From contig JADZAS010000025.1 of NCBI GenBank assembly GCA_020852515.1, positions 121,291 through 185,290 on the forward strand: a DNA stretch of 64,000 bases. The letters run 5' to 3'. The translations under genes were made by a program, and so were the position numbers. Below, piece by piece: positions 51,572 to 61,143 of this stretch. The notes below the pieces were generated by a model that saw nothing but the letters and a program-made list of their open reading frames with translations, was not told where the DNA came from and did not search any database. Numbering within the stretch: position 1 is the stretch's first letter; every line of letters begins with the position of its first letter. Source of the stretch: Phycisphaerales bacterium (GTDB taxonomy: Bacteria > Planctomycetota > Phycisphaerae > Phycisphaerales > UBA5793).

Positions 51572-51973
51572 TTGTCGCCGTGCTTCACCCATGACGGTGG
51601 CCGAGCCGCTTCACGCTGGCTCCGATAAACCGAGCCGGTTCGCCACTTTTGGCGAATTGCCGAGCAAATCGCTCATATTTCGTTGCGATTCCCTTGACAA
51701 TCGGGCACTTGGGCACAAACTAACTTCTTGCCAGCACAGTTCTTAAGGCTGCTGCGTGGGAAGAGAGACACCGGTCGCGCCGGCTGACTTCGTCGCCGGG
51801 CGACCTGCCTTTGCAGACGAGCGCGTTCTAAGCCCTTTCCCGGGGTGGCGCGCGTAGACGTGGTCACCGCCTGATGGTTCAGGTGGGGCCGACTCCGCCA
51901 GACCGGGCTCGGCACGGGGATCGGAAGCAAGACCAGTCCTGCAGCACGCCAGGACTCCGAGGAGAGGAAGAAG
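51572..51973. other. Intergenic leader region of the second PLPAP-tail gene
   Basis: No gene is supported. It contains a perfect TTGACA at 51694-51699 without a good -10, an inverted repeat CCGCCTGA/TCAGGTGG near 51870-51890, and a hairpin AGTCCTG (51935-51941)/CAGGACT (51950-51956) right before the ribosome site CGAGGAGAGG. A structured 5' leader is therefore likely. It matches no riboswitch that I can recognise. Confidence 0.5.
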
Positions 51974-52693
51974 ATGAAGTTGCGTTCGCTCTGCGCCGCC
52001 ATGGCGCTCACTGCTCTCACAGCCGTCACCCAGGTGCAAGCCGGGCCGGTGTACGCCGGAAAAATGCGATTCGATTCGCTTCTTGCCGGCAACGGCACGG
52101 GCGGCGAGTTCGCCTGGACCAATGTCTCGCTGAACTTCACGCCCGCAGGTCAGGGCGATGCGAGCCGCGGCCTCGGCGCCAGCCAGTTCATCACCTTCTG
52201 CGTCGAGAAGAATGAGCACGTCGGGTACGGCCAGACGGCTCATGCCTTCCTCAACACCGAATCGGTCCACACCGGCGTGCCTCTCAAGGCCCAGACGGCG
52301 TTCCTCTACACTCAGTTTGTGCAGGGATCGCTCAGCGGCTACACCTACAACGCCAACGCGAGCGCTACGTCGTTGCAACTGGCCATCTGGTTTCTCCAGG
52401 AACAGATCGCGAGCCTCGGCGGCGATGTGCAGGCGCAAGCCTGGGTCGATCTTGCGGATGACGAGGTCAATCTCGTGGACGGCGGCACGTGGGGCGACAC
52501 GATCGGCAACGTGCGCATCGCCAATCTCTGGAGTGGCATGAGCGGCGGCAATCCGTCGGGAACGGCGCTGCAGGATCAACTCGTGATGATTCCGCTGCCG
52601 GCGCCAATCTGGCTGGGCGGATTGGGTCTGATCGGGGTGATCGGCGGCAGCGCGTATCGCCGCCGGGCCGCGCGTTCGGCCGAATCGATCTGA
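51974..52693 (+). CDS. Exported protein with PEP-CTERM-like sorting tail (PLPAP), second copy
   Basis: A 239-residue protein with a signal peptide (LCAAMALTALTAVTQVQA), a beta-rich domain including FITFCVEKNEHVGYG, QTAFLYTQFVQGSL and SLQLAIWFLQEQIAS, and a C-terminal tail MIPLPAPIWLGGLGLIGVIGG followed by YRRRAARS. The tail plan equals the 47348 protein, but the main domains differ. The FCVEKNEH segment is seen in some PEP-CTERM proteins of planctomycetes. GAGGAGAGG precedes the ATG. It is likely a surface or matrix protein. Confidence 0.85.
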   Translation: MKLRSLCAAMALTALTAVTQVQAGPVYAGKMRFDSLLAGNGTGGEFAWTNVSLNFTPAGQGDASRGLGASQFITFCVEKNEHVGYGQTAHAFLNTESVHTGVPLKAQTAFLYTQFVQGSLSGYTYNANASATSLQLAIWFLQEQIASLGGDVQAQAWVDLADDEVNLVDGGTWGDTIGNVRIANLWSGMSGGNPSGTALQDQLVMIPLPAPIWLGGLGLIGVIGGSAYRRRAARSAESI

Positions 52694-52833
52694 ACTTGAA
52701 GCGCCGGCGGATTCGATCCGCCATGAGAAGAATCACGCGCGACCTGGCGGGAGCACCGGGACACGCCTTTGCGAGGCGGACGCCCAGTCGCCTTTCCCGT
52801 GGCAGGTGAAACTGAGCCGTCGAGCGGCCGCGA

Positions 52834-54648
52834 TCATTGGTGGAACGGCCAGATCACCGGCGCCAGGCACGAGGTGATCGCCCACATCGTGAGGTTCAGC
52901 GGGATGCCCACGCGGAAGTAGTCAGTGAACTTGTACCCGCCCGGTCCGAGCACCATGAGGTTGGTCTGATAGCCGATGGGCGTCGAAAAACTCGCGGACG
53001 CCGCCATCATGACCGACATGGCATATGGCGTGAAATCCACATTCAACTGCTGCGAGATTGAATGGGCGATCGGGAAGATGAGCACCGCCGCAGCGTTGTT
53101 TGTGATCAATTCCGTAAAGAGCATCGTCACGCCGTAGATGATGATGAGCGTGGCCCACGGGTTGTCCGACGCCAGCCCGACGAGAGTGTGAGCGATTGAC
53201 TGCGCGGCCCCGGTCACTTCAAGGGCGTTGCCCAACGCGAAGGACGCGGCAATCACTACGAGCACCTGCCAGTCCACGCTCTTTCGCGCGACATTGCCCG
53301 GCACGCAGCGCGTGATGATCATCAGTCCCGCCGCGGTCATGGCGCCGACGAGAACCGGCACGCCGAGCAGGGTAATCGCGGCGATCATCCCCACGAGGAT
53401 GAGCATCGCCAGCACGGCCTTCTCGTGTCGCGGCGGGTTGGAGTTCTCGATCTTGCTGACGAGGTAGAAGTCGCGGCTGTTGCGCTGCTGCTCGGCGAAA
53501 TTCGGATGCGCTTCGAGCAGCAGCGTATCGCCGGCGCGAAGCACGATGTCGCCGATCTTCTTCTTGATGCGCTCGCCGTTGCGGGCCACGGCAATGACCA
53601 CGGCGTTGTACACCGTGCGAAACTGGCCGTCTCGGATCGTCTTGCCCACCAGGCCGCAGGTGTCGGAGACCACCGCTTCGATGAGGCAACGCTGGACTCG
53701 CGGCGCGTCGAGTTTGAACACCTGGTCGCTCGCGGGAGTGAGACCGCGAACGCGATGCAGGTCGACGATGGAATCCACAATGCCCACGAACACGAGGCGG
53801 TCGCCGGCCAACAGCCGCTCCTGCGGCCCCACGGCGGGCAGCACCTGTCCCTGGCGATCGATTTCGGCGAGGAACAGGCCCGTGAGTTGCCGCAGTCCGG
53901 CTTCTTCGATGGTCTTGCCGATAAGCGGACCGTTTGCGTCCACGGTCATCTCCACCGTGTAGGCGCGCGGGTCGTCCTGCGGGCTCAGCGGCGGCTTGCG
54001 GTCAGGCAGCAGCCACCGGCTGAACACGAGCAGATAGGTGATGCCCACGGCACAGCACGGTACGCCGAGCCAGGCGATGTCGAACATACCGATCGGCTCG
54101 CGCTCCGGGAAACTCTCAAGCCACAGGCCGGCGACAACGAGGTTCGTGCTCGTGCCAATCAGCGTGCACGTGCCGCCGAAGATCGCGGCGTAGCTGAGCG
54201 GGATCATGAGTTTCGAAACGCTCAGGTGATGCTGCTTGGCCCATTCGGAGACGGCGGGGATCAGCATTGCCACGAGCGGCGTGTTGTTCATGACCGCGCT
54301 GAAGCCGGCCACGGGGATCATGAGCCGCATCTGCGCCGCGATGATGTTCTTTGGCCGGCCGAGGAGGCGCTGTCCCAGCCACGTCACCCCGCCGGTCTCC
54401 TGCAGGCCGGCGACGACCACGAAGAGCACTGCGACGGTCAGCATGCCCTCATTGGCCATGCCCGCCACCGCTTCCCTCGGCGTCAGAATGCCCATGAGCA
54501 CCAGCAGCGTTACACCGCCGACGATGAGCACATCGGTGCTCACGCGATTCCAGATGAGCATGACGAGAATGAGCAGGATGACGCCGACCGTGGCCCACGC
54601 CTGCCACGACGGAGGCGCCGGGGGCTGGTCGCCGGCCTGCGCGAGCAT
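52834..54648 (-). CDS. SLC13/DASS-type transporter with two TrkA_C domains
   Basis: A 604-residue membrane protein with about 11-12 helices. The N-terminal half has VGVILLILVMLIWNRV, VAVLFVVVAGLQETGG and the transport motif GFSAVMNNTPLVAMLIPAV. Two TrkA_C (RCK-like) domains are in the centre (about 220-370: PLIGKTIEEAGLRQLTGLFLAEI and GLVGKTIRDGQFRTVY), then the second helical half with SASFSTPIGYQTNLMV, the DASS signature. Substrates in this family are dicarboxylates, sulfate or related anions. ATG 54648 is preferred since the longer frame would overlap the divergent M20 gene. Confidence 0.9.
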   Translation of the reverse strand: MLAQAGDQPPAPPSWQAWATVGVILLILVMLIWNRVSTDVLIVGGVTLLVLMGILTPREAVAGMANEGMLTVAVLFVVVAGLQETGGVTWLGQRLLGRPKNIIAAQMRLMIPVAGFSAVMNNTPLVAMLIPAVSEWAKQHHLSVSKLMIPLSYAAIFGGTCTLIGTSTNLVVAGLWLESFPEREPIGMFDIAWLGVPCCAVGITYLLVFSRWLLPDRKPPLSPQDDPRAYTVEMTVDANGPLIGKTIEEAGLRQLTGLFLAEIDRQGQVLPAVGPQERLLAGDRLVFVGIVDSIVDLHRVRGLTPASDQVFKLDAPRVQRCLIEAVVSDTCGLVGKTIRDGQFRTVYNAVVIAVARNGERIKKKIGDIVLRAGDTLLLEAHPNFAEQQRNSRDFYLVSKIENSNPPRHEKAVLAMLILVGMIAAITLLGVPVLVGAMTAAGLMIITRCVPGNVARKSVDWQVLVVIAASFALGNALEVTGAAQSIAHTLVGLASDNPWATLIIIYGVTMLFTELITNNAAAVLIFPIAHSISQQLNVDFTPYAMSVMMAASASFSTPIGYQTNLMVLGPGGYKFTDYFRVGIPLNLTMWAITSCLAPVIWPFHQ

Positions 54649-54838
54649 GGTCAGAGCGGTATGAATCACGATCGAAGCGTTCCCATCCAGTCGCACGATC
54701 CTGCCGGGGCAGGGCCGATAAGGATAGCCGGGCACATCGTGCGGTTTGTGCTCTACATCGGCCAGCTCGTCGATCCACAACACAGTCGGGCGCGCCCACT
54801 CGGTTGGGTGGAGGAATCGGGTGCAGTACAATGCCCAC

Positions 54839-56062
54839 ATGGCCACAAACACCACCAGCCTTGCGAGCCGTGTCTCTGAACTGATCGCCCAGGATCTCGA
54901 TTACCTCATCAGATTTCGCCACGACCTGCACGCCCACCCTGAACTTAAGTACGAAGAGCGGCGCACCAGTCGGCGCGTGCGCGAGGAACTCGCTGCGGCG
55001 GGCATCGAGTTCGTCGGCGATCTCGCGGGCGGAACCGGCGTGCTGGCGCATGTGCCCGGCAGCGGCAATGGTGACGCTATCGGATTGCGCGCCGACATGG
55101 ATGCCCTGCCCATCGTCGAAGAGAACGAGATCGAGTACCGGTCCACCACTCCGGGCGTCATGCACGCCTGCGGCCACGACGGGCACACGACGATCTGCCT
55201 CGGCGCTGCGCGCGTGCTCAAACGGCTTTCCGAGGAGGACGGACTGCCCCGCAGCGTGAAGTTCGTCTTTCAGCCGGCCGAGGAAGGCGGGGCGGGCGGC
55301 CGGCGCATGGTCGAAGACGGCTGCCTGACGGACCAGGTGCTCGGGCCGCGCATTGGCGAGATGTTCGGCCTGCACTGCTGGCCCGTGCTGCCGCTGGGAA
55401 CAGTCGCGACGCGTCCGGGCCCGCTGCTGGCCGCGACGGATCACTTCACCGTGACGATGCGCGGCAAGATGGGTCACGCCGCGAGCCCGCACTTCTCGCA
55501 TGACCCCATCGTCGCGGCGTCTGAACTGGTCATGGCGCTGCAGTGCATCGTCAGCCGCAACGTCGATCCGCTCGAATCGATGGTCATTTCAGTCACTAAG
55601 TTCCACGGCGGCAGCGCGTACAACGTCATTCCCGAGGAAGTCGAGATCGCCGGCACGATGCGCACGCTGACCGACGAGATGCGTCGATTCGGCCGCACGC
55701 GCTTCTACGAAACGGCGCTGAACGTGGCTGCGATCCACCGGTGTGTGGCAGAGATTGAGTGGGAACAGGGATATCCGGTGACGCGAAATGATGCGGGTGC
55801 GGTCGAGGCGTTCTTCAAAGTGGCGCGGCAGGCGGTGGGGGAGGAGCGGGCGACGCTGTATCCCGTGCCGTGCATGGGCGGCGAGGATTTCTCGTACTAC
55901 TGCAACGAGGTGCCATCGTGCTTTTTCCTGCTCGGCCAGCAGCGCCGCCCCGATGAGCCGTACCCCATGGTGCACACGCCGCGGTTCAATTTCAACGACG
56001 ATTCAATCGCCCTGGGCGTCGAGATGTTCTGCCGACTGGCGCTGGGGATTGGGAGGGATTGA
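54839..56062 (+). CDS. M20-family amidohydrolase (IAA/hippurate hydrolase type)
   Basis: A 407-residue metal-dependent hydrolase. Family blocks are RHDLHAHPELKYEE, IGLRADMDALPI, HACGHDGHT (metal ligands), FQPAEEGGAGG (catalytic glutamates), FGLHCWPVLPLG, the dimerisation insert RGKMGHAASPH and MGGEDFSYY. These enzymes hydrolyse N-acyl amino acids or related amides in the cytoplasm. It is divergent from the DASS transporter, a possible uptake partner for a product or substrate (inference). The 190-base divergent gap must carry both promoters. Confidence 0.93.
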   Translation: MATNTTSLASRVSELIAQDLDYLIRFRHDLHAHPELKYEERRTSRRVREELAAAGIEFVGDLAGGTGVLAHVPGSGNGDAIGLRADMDALPIVEENEIEYRSTTPGVMHACGHDGHTTICLGAARVLKRLSEEDGLPRSVKFVFQPAEEGGAGGRRMVEDGCLTDQVLGPRIGEMFGLHCWPVLPLGTVATRPGPLLAATDHFTVTMRGKMGHAASPHFSHDPIVAASELVMALQCIVSRNVDPLESMVISVTKFHGGSAYNVIPEEVEIAGTMRTLTDEMRRFGRTRFYETALNVAAIHRCVAEIEWEQGYPVTRNDAGAVEAFFKVARQAVGEERATLYPVPCMGGEDFSYYCNEVPSCFFLLGQQRRPDEPYPMVHTPRFNFNDDSIALGVEMFCRLALGIGRD

Positions 56063-56092
56063 GGCTGTCGGTCCGAGTCGAAGGAGCTTCTC

Positions 56093-58165
56093 ATGTACGG
56101 GGACGATCGCTGGCAGTACCACATCTGTGGGTCCCTGTTGGCCGCGCTGATCCTCGTCTGGGGACTCTGCTCGGTCGCTCGCGCCCAGAGTGACGACACC
56201 AGCAATGCGGCAGTGTGGTACCAGCGAGCGTGGGAACAGCAGTGGAACCTCTCGAAGGACGAGATTCTCGCGGTTGAGTTGTATCGCAAGCAGGCCGGGC
56301 AGCCTTCGGCGGAGGTGCGCGAGATCATGCGCAAGGCGGCGCCGATGCTTGCCGACATCCGCCGAGCGACGAACATCGCTTATGCTGAGTTTGACGTACT
56401 TCCGGGTGTGCCGGAGGGCGGTAGGGTTGTGCAGGTCGGGAAATTGCGCGGCTTAGTCCCCTGGATCGACGCGGACACCAAGATCAGAATCGCCGATGGC
56501 GACGGCGCGGGGGCGGCATCGCAGATGGCTGCGATGTATCGAATCGTCGCGCATGCAGGTGATGGCCGCAGCCCGATGAGTGCGCTCTATTCTGCGGCAT
56601 TGGGCAACTTCCTCGAGTCCACACTCGACTACGCGACAGAGGGCCAGTCACTGGGTGCTGGTGACCTGGCGGTCGTGCTCAGCGCCATGGATGCACTCAA
56701 TCCGCATGATCCGTTCCAGTTCGTCGATGGATTCGCAAGCGAGCAGGCGTACGTTGATCAATTGCTTGACGCGGCCCGCCAGCCAGGATCTGCACTTCAA
56801 GTCTCCAAGGTCCTTCAGGAGATTGGCTACGAGCCGGAGCATGTTCCGGGTCTGGCAGATCTGAACGAAGGCGAGCAGTGGGCCGAGATCGCGGCCTATC
56901 GCGACCTTCTCGGCACGTTCACAACGATCGAAGACAGTGATGATCCGCAATGCGCCGCCGAGCAGGTCAGGTTGTTGCAGGACGCAGCCGGCAGCGGCGA
57001 ACTTGGGCCGTTGGTGACGGCGGCGCTCGAGGCGCTGATCGGCTTCCACGAAACCAATACCAGAATCAAAGCGGCGCTGGCGGCGCGTCGATTGCAACTG
57101 GCCGGGCTCGTGCAGGGGGAGATCGAGCCGGTCGAACTGGCCAACGCGGCCGTCTACTACCGGCGTGGCATTGAGCATCTCAACTCTGTCAGCGTGCCGT
57201 GGCCCGATATGCTCGCGCGAATCGAAGCCGGAGGCTCAGCAGCGGCGGGTGAGCTGACGCAGGAGCAGTGGGAAGAGATTCAAACGATCATTGAGAAGGC
57301 AATGGAGCAGTTTCACGCAGGATCGCTCATTCGGCGCTGCGACTTCTCGACCCGGCGGCTGCAAGAAGAGGTTTTTCTGCCGGACTATGCGGGGGGCATG
57401 CGGCTTGGCCTGGCGGTGTGTGGGGCGCGGGTGCACGGGCTGTTGGAATCGGGCCGCTACGACGACGCCGCGGCGCATCTGGCCACCTCCTTTCGCATCA
57501 TCGGCCACCTCGGCGGCGACGGCGTGGTCTTGTCGGCGATGGAAGCGCACGATGCGTACCAGCGCGGACTTGGACTTGTGCGCGAGGTGCTCAGCGCCGC
57601 GTCAACGGCTGGCGACGACGCAGCACAGTCGATCGAGGCGGCGCGCCTCGCCGAACTCGCCGCCGCGATCCGCCGCACCCGGCCGCACGATCCGTTCGGC
57701 TATCGGGCCGCTGACCAGCTGATGAGTGAAAAGAGCGCCTCTTGGATTCGCGCCGAAACTTCATTGGCGCTTCAGCGGTGGAAGCCCGACGCAGCCGCTG
57801 GCGAGCATAAGGCGATGGACGAGCGAGCATTGCGCTGGATTGCGTCGCTCACGCCTGCCCAGCGCTGGTACGCGTTCGGCGCGATGTCGCTCAATTCGGA
57901 TTGGGATGAGCATCTCGTCGACCGGATCCAGGAGCGGGCGGACTCGTACAGTCGTCGCGGGATTGCGTCCATCGTGTCGATGGCGGCTTCAGACTCATCG
58001 AAGATCAGAGCCGCCTGCCGCACGGGAGAGTTCAAGGCGCTGGAACTGCCGGATGTCGAGTACTGGCTGAACCTGTCGGGGCGAGTGCGTGACGCGGCAA
58101 CCGATCAGCGGGCCGGCGACCGGCTTGCCGAAGCGCTGGTGGAGGTTGCTTCGGTGGAACCGTAG
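56093..58165 (+). CDS. Large secreted protein with internal duplication, paralogue 1
   Basis: A 690-residue exported protein that I do not recognise. The signal peptide (LLAALILVWGLCSVARA) is followed by two homologous halves. The first starts at SNAAVWYQRAWEQ (about 38), the second at ANAAVYYRRGIEH (about 350). Both hold an NAA-[WY]Y-x-RA/RGIE motif, a helical D-x-R block and a G-x-AA-[HR]-L/M-A segment (AGAASQMAAMYRIVAHAGDG versus DAAAHLATSFRIIGHLGGDG). A predominantly helical repeat protein is likely. AAGGAG precedes the ATG. A paralogue follows 57 bases later on the same strand. Confidence 0.82.
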   Translation: MYGDDRWQYHICGSLLAALILVWGLCSVARAQSDDTSNAAVWYQRAWEQQWNLSKDEILAVELYRKQAGQPSAEVREIMRKAAPMLADIRRATNIAYAEFDVLPGVPEGGRVVQVGKLRGLVPWIDADTKIRIADGDGAGAASQMAAMYRIVAHAGDGRSPMSALYSAALGNFLESTLDYATEGQSLGAGDLAVVLSAMDALNPHDPFQFVDGFASEQAYVDQLLDAARQPGSALQVSKVLQEIGYEPEHVPGLADLNEGEQWAEIAAYRDLLGTFTTIEDSDDPQCAAEQVRLLQDAAGSGELGPLVTAALEALIGFHETNTRIKAALAARRLQLAGLVQGEIEPVELANAAVYYRRGIEHLNSVSVPWPDMLARIEAGGSAAAGELTQEQWEEIQTIIEKAMEQFHAGSLIRRCDFSTRRLQEEVFLPDYAGGMRLGLAVCGARVHGLLESGRYDDAAAHLATSFRIIGHLGGDGVVLSAMEAHDAYQRGLGLVREVLSAASTAGDDAAQSIEAARLAELAAAIRRTRPHDPFGYRAADQLMSEKSASWIRAETSLALQRWKPDAAAGEHKAMDERALRWIASLTPAQRWYAFGAMSLNSDWDEHLVDRIQERADSYSRRGIASIVSMAASDSSKIRAACRTGEFKALELPDVEYWLNLSGRVRDAATDQRAGDRLAEALVEVASVEP

Positions 58166-58222
58166 CCGCGTCGCACGCGTAAACTGGCGGCGGCAGCGCA
58201 TGATCCGCAGCGGGAGGTCTGA

Positions 58223-60229
58223 TTGAGAGAGCAATTCCTTCTGACGCTGGTGGCCACCTGGCTCAGCCTTATCGGCAGCGCCGCCCTCGCCCAATCCGAC
58301 AGCACGCGCAACGCCGCGATGTGGTATGAGCGTGCGTTCGAGCAACTCGAGCAGTTCACGCCCGAGGAGATGGAGGCGATCAACAACTATCGATCGAGCC
58401 CCGGCCAGCCGCCTTCGCCGGAGGTGCGGGCCCTGCTCAACCGGGCAGCGCCGATCGTGGACAACGTGATCCGCGCCTCGCAGCAGGGGTACAGTGACTT
58501 CGGCCTGGACTATTCGCAGGGCTTCGACATGCTGCTGCCGCACCTTGGCCCTATGCGCAACCTCGCGCGGCTCGTGCAGGCTGATTCAGCCATGCGGCTG
58601 CACGATGGCGATGGCATCGGCGCCGCCGAACGAATCGGCGCGCTCTACCGAATCGCCGACCAGGCCGGCGATGATCGCATTCTCATCAGTTCGCTCGTCG
58701 GCCGGGCGGTGTTCGAAGTGGCCGAGCAGTCGGCCGAGATGGGTTTCGATCGCGGGGCGTTCGATCCGGCGGCCGCGTCGGTGCTGCTCAAGGCGACCCG
58801 GGCTTTCGATCAGGATGATCCATTCCAGACCCTCGACGCCATTCTCATGGAGCAGACCCTGTGCGTCGACATGATGCGCGATCACTTCCTCAGCGGCGAT
58901 CCCGAGAAGCGCTCGGAGATCCTGACTGACCTGGCCAGCGACGCGGGCCTGGGCGAGCAACTGGCCCAACTCTCGCCCGAAGAGATCGAAACCAGCCTGA
59001 ATCAGTACAGCGATCTCATGGAGCAGTTTGTCGTCGCGTTTTCGCAGGAAGATCGCGAGGTGGCACGCGCTCAGCTCGACGCCATCGCCAAGGGATTCGA
59101 AACCGGCGAGTACGGCCTGGTCGCGCAGATCCTCACGCCGGCACTCGGCCGCGTCTACGACCTGACCATGGAAGGCAAAGACAAACTCCACGCGCGCATT
59201 GAACTGCTCGAAGGCGTGACGCGCGGCGAGGTGGATGTCCGCACACTCACCAACGCTGCCGTGTGGTACCGGCGCGGCATCGAACAACTGCCGGCAATCG
59301 ATGACGCGTGGAAGCAGGCGATCCGCACCCTGGACGCTGCCAAGCCGCTGGAGCCCGAACGCCTTGAGGCGCTGGGCGCCACGGCCGATTCCATCCGCGG
59401 CGCACTGGACTGCTTCGTGACGGGGTCCACAATTCCCCGTTGCGATTTTGCGACGGAGCGCGATCCGCGTGAGATGTTTGTGCCGCGCTACGCCGACGGC
59501 ATGCGCGATGGGTTTGCCCTGCTCATCATCGAAGCCCTGCGGCTGGCGGCGGGAGGGGACATCGAGGCGTCAGCGCAGATGCTCGCCGCGGCGTTCAGGA
59601 TCAACGCGCATCTCTCGGACGATCACCTGCTGGTCAGCGCGCTGGTGGCTCGGGAGGGCTTTCTTCGCGCCGCCCAGGCGGCGGCCGGGGTCGAGCAGCG
59701 CCATCACTTCAGCGAGGCCGCCCGAGAGGAACTCGCCGCAGCCATTCGCCGCTGCGGGCCGGGCGATCCATTCGGCTTCGTCGGCGCGATGAGCAAGTGC
59801 CGCGAGTACGTGCACAAGTCGCTCATCATGCCAGCGCCGGGCGAGACGCGTGAGCTGCGCGAGGCCCGGCTGCAAGAGTGGCTCAGCGAACTCGACGCCG
59901 ACGCGTTGATCTATCTGATGGCCATGGCGGACGTGCTGGACTACGACCTGTCGCCCCGCGAGCCGTTCAACCGCGATGGCGCGGCGAGGCTGGGCGACTA
60001 TCTGCTGGCCGAGACGATGGATCTCGCGGCGATCGACGCTCCGGCGCTGGCCTCGCTGTGCCAGGAGGGCCGACCGGAGGCATTCCAGATTCCCGAAACG
60101 GCGCAACTCGTCGGCGCCTCGACGCGCATGGCCGGCGCCCGCAGCGAACAGTGGCCCACCATCACCTGGGCCCTGCAGCGGGCGCCGAAGCAAGGTGACG
60201 GCGCGGCGGGTGAATCGGCCCGCCCCTGA
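58223..60229 (+). CDS. Large secreted protein with internal duplication, paralogue 2
   Basis: A 668-residue exported protein homologous to its upstream neighbour along its length. The signal peptide ends near ALA-Q (MREQFLLTLVATWLSLIGSAALA). NAAMWYERAFEQ (about 32) and NAAVWYRRGIEQ (about 345) open the two internal repeats, again with IGAAERIGALYRIADQAGDD and EASAQMLAAAFRINAHLSDD in matching places. The start is a TTG at 58223, backed by GGGAGG six bases upstream; no ATG gives an equal signal peptide. The tandem pair is probably one operon. Function unknown; a helical scaffold or surface protein is plausible. Confidence 0.82.
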   Translation: MREQFLLTLVATWLSLIGSAALAQSDSTRNAAMWYERAFEQLEQFTPEEMEAINNYRSSPGQPPSPEVRALLNRAAPIVDNVIRASQQGYSDFGLDYSQGFDMLLPHLGPMRNLARLVQADSAMRLHDGDGIGAAERIGALYRIADQAGDDRILISSLVGRAVFEVAEQSAEMGFDRGAFDPAAASVLLKATRAFDQDDPFQTLDAILMEQTLCVDMMRDHFLSGDPEKRSEILTDLASDAGLGEQLAQLSPEEIETSLNQYSDLMEQFVVAFSQEDREVARAQLDAIAKGFETGEYGLVAQILTPALGRVYDLTMEGKDKLHARIELLEGVTRGEVDVRTLTNAAVWYRRGIEQLPAIDDAWKQAIRTLDAAKPLEPERLEALGATADSIRGALDCFVTGSTIPRCDFATERDPREMFVPRYADGMRDGFALLIIEALRLAAGGDIEASAQMLAAAFRINAHLSDDHLLVSALVAREGFLRAAQAAAGVEQRHHFSEAAREELAAAIRRCGPGDPFGFVGAMSKCREYVHKSLIMPAPGETRELREARLQEWLSELDADALIYLMAMADVLDYDLSPREPFNRDGAARLGDYLLAETMDLAAIDAPALASLCQEGRPEAFQIPETAQLVGASTRMAGARSEQWPTITWALQRAPKQGDGAAGESARP

Positions 60230-60303
60230 AGAGCGGCGCAAGCCGCCGTTCCGCGTGCACCACGCGTCGCCAACCTCTCCGCAGCGCCCGCTACGATCAA
60301 TCG

Positions 60304-61143
60304 ATGCAGCGGCGATATCGGCTGACAGTTCGATACGACGGCTCGGAGTTCCACGGCTGGCAGAAGCAGGAGCGGCCAGGCGAGGAGGCACTGCGCACCG
60401 CGCAAGGCGTGCTTGAGTCGGCCGTAAGCCGCGCCGTCCGGCAGCCCGTGATCCTCATTGGCGCCAGCCGCACCGACGCCGGCGTGCACGCGCTGGGGCA
60501 GGTCGCTGCGTTCAACGCCGAGACGACGATCCCAGTTGAGCGGCTGCATCACGCCATCAATCGCTACCTGCCCGACGACATCGCCGTGACCGAGGCGAGC
60601 GAAGCGCCGGCGGCGTTTGATCCCATCACCTGGGCCATGCGCAAGGCGTACGAATACACGATTCACAACGCGAGCGTCAAACCCGTGTTCGAGCGCCACC
60701 GCGTGTACCACTGCTGGCACACGCTGGATGCCGCCGCCATGCACGAAGCCGCGCAGCGGATCATCGGCGAGCACGACTTTGCCTCCTTCGCCAACACCCA
60801 CCACGGCCGCAGTTCAACGGTGCGCACGGTGTTCAGTTGCGCGGTGCGGCGAGGCGGCGAGCGCATCGTCATCGAGATCTGCGGTTCAGGCTTCCTCTAC
60901 CACATGGTGCGCATCATCGCAGGCACGCTCGTCGAAGTCGGGCGCGGCGCGATGAGCCCGGATGACGTTTCGCAGGTTCTGGCAGCGCGCGACCGGACGG
61001 AGGCCGGGCCGACGCTCGACGCCGCAGGCCTGCGGCTCATGTGGATTCAGTATGCCGGCGATGATCCGGCCGAAAGAGCAGTTTCAGGCGCGCTGCACGG
61101 CGATCCACGGCTGGCCGTTGACGATGGGACGATCGACGCGTGA
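60304..61143 (+). CDS. truA: tRNA pseudouridine(38-40) synthase TruA
   Basis: A 279-residue TruA. It isomerises uridine to pseudouridine at positions 38-40 in the tRNA anticodon arm. The start RLTVRYDGSEFHGWQKQ and the catalytic aspartate D58 in GASRTDAGVHALGQ are clear, as are FDPITWAMRKAYEYTI and GSGFLYHMVRIIAGTLVEVGRG. The family normally ends after GLRLMWIQY; here a 29-residue unrelated tail follows. The last 60 bases overlap the 3' end of the convergent methyltransferase gene, so the tail is probably a product of stop-codon loss. Confidence 0.96.
   Translation: MQRRYRLTVRYDGSEFHGWQKQERPGEEALRTAQGVLESAVSRAVRQPVILIGASRTDAGVHALGQVAAFNAETTIPVERLHHAINRYLPDDIAVTEASEAPAAFDPITWAMRKAYEYTIHNASVKPVFERHRVYHCWHTLDAAAMHEAAQRIIGEHDFASFANTHHGRSSTVRTVFSCAVRRGGERIVIEICGSGFLYHMVRIIAGTLVEVGRGAMSPDDVSQVLAARDRTEAGPTLDAAGLRLMWIQYAGDDPAERAVSGALHGDPRLAVDDGTIDA

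Noticed and set aside
52706..52722. Hairpin GGCGGAT/ATCCGCC after the second PLPAP gene
   Set aside because: Seven pairs and no T-tract; not enough for a terminator.
53425..54879. 484-residue plus-strand frame over the SLC13-type transporter
   Set aside because: His/Asp-rich composition and no motifs; a shadow of the transporter.
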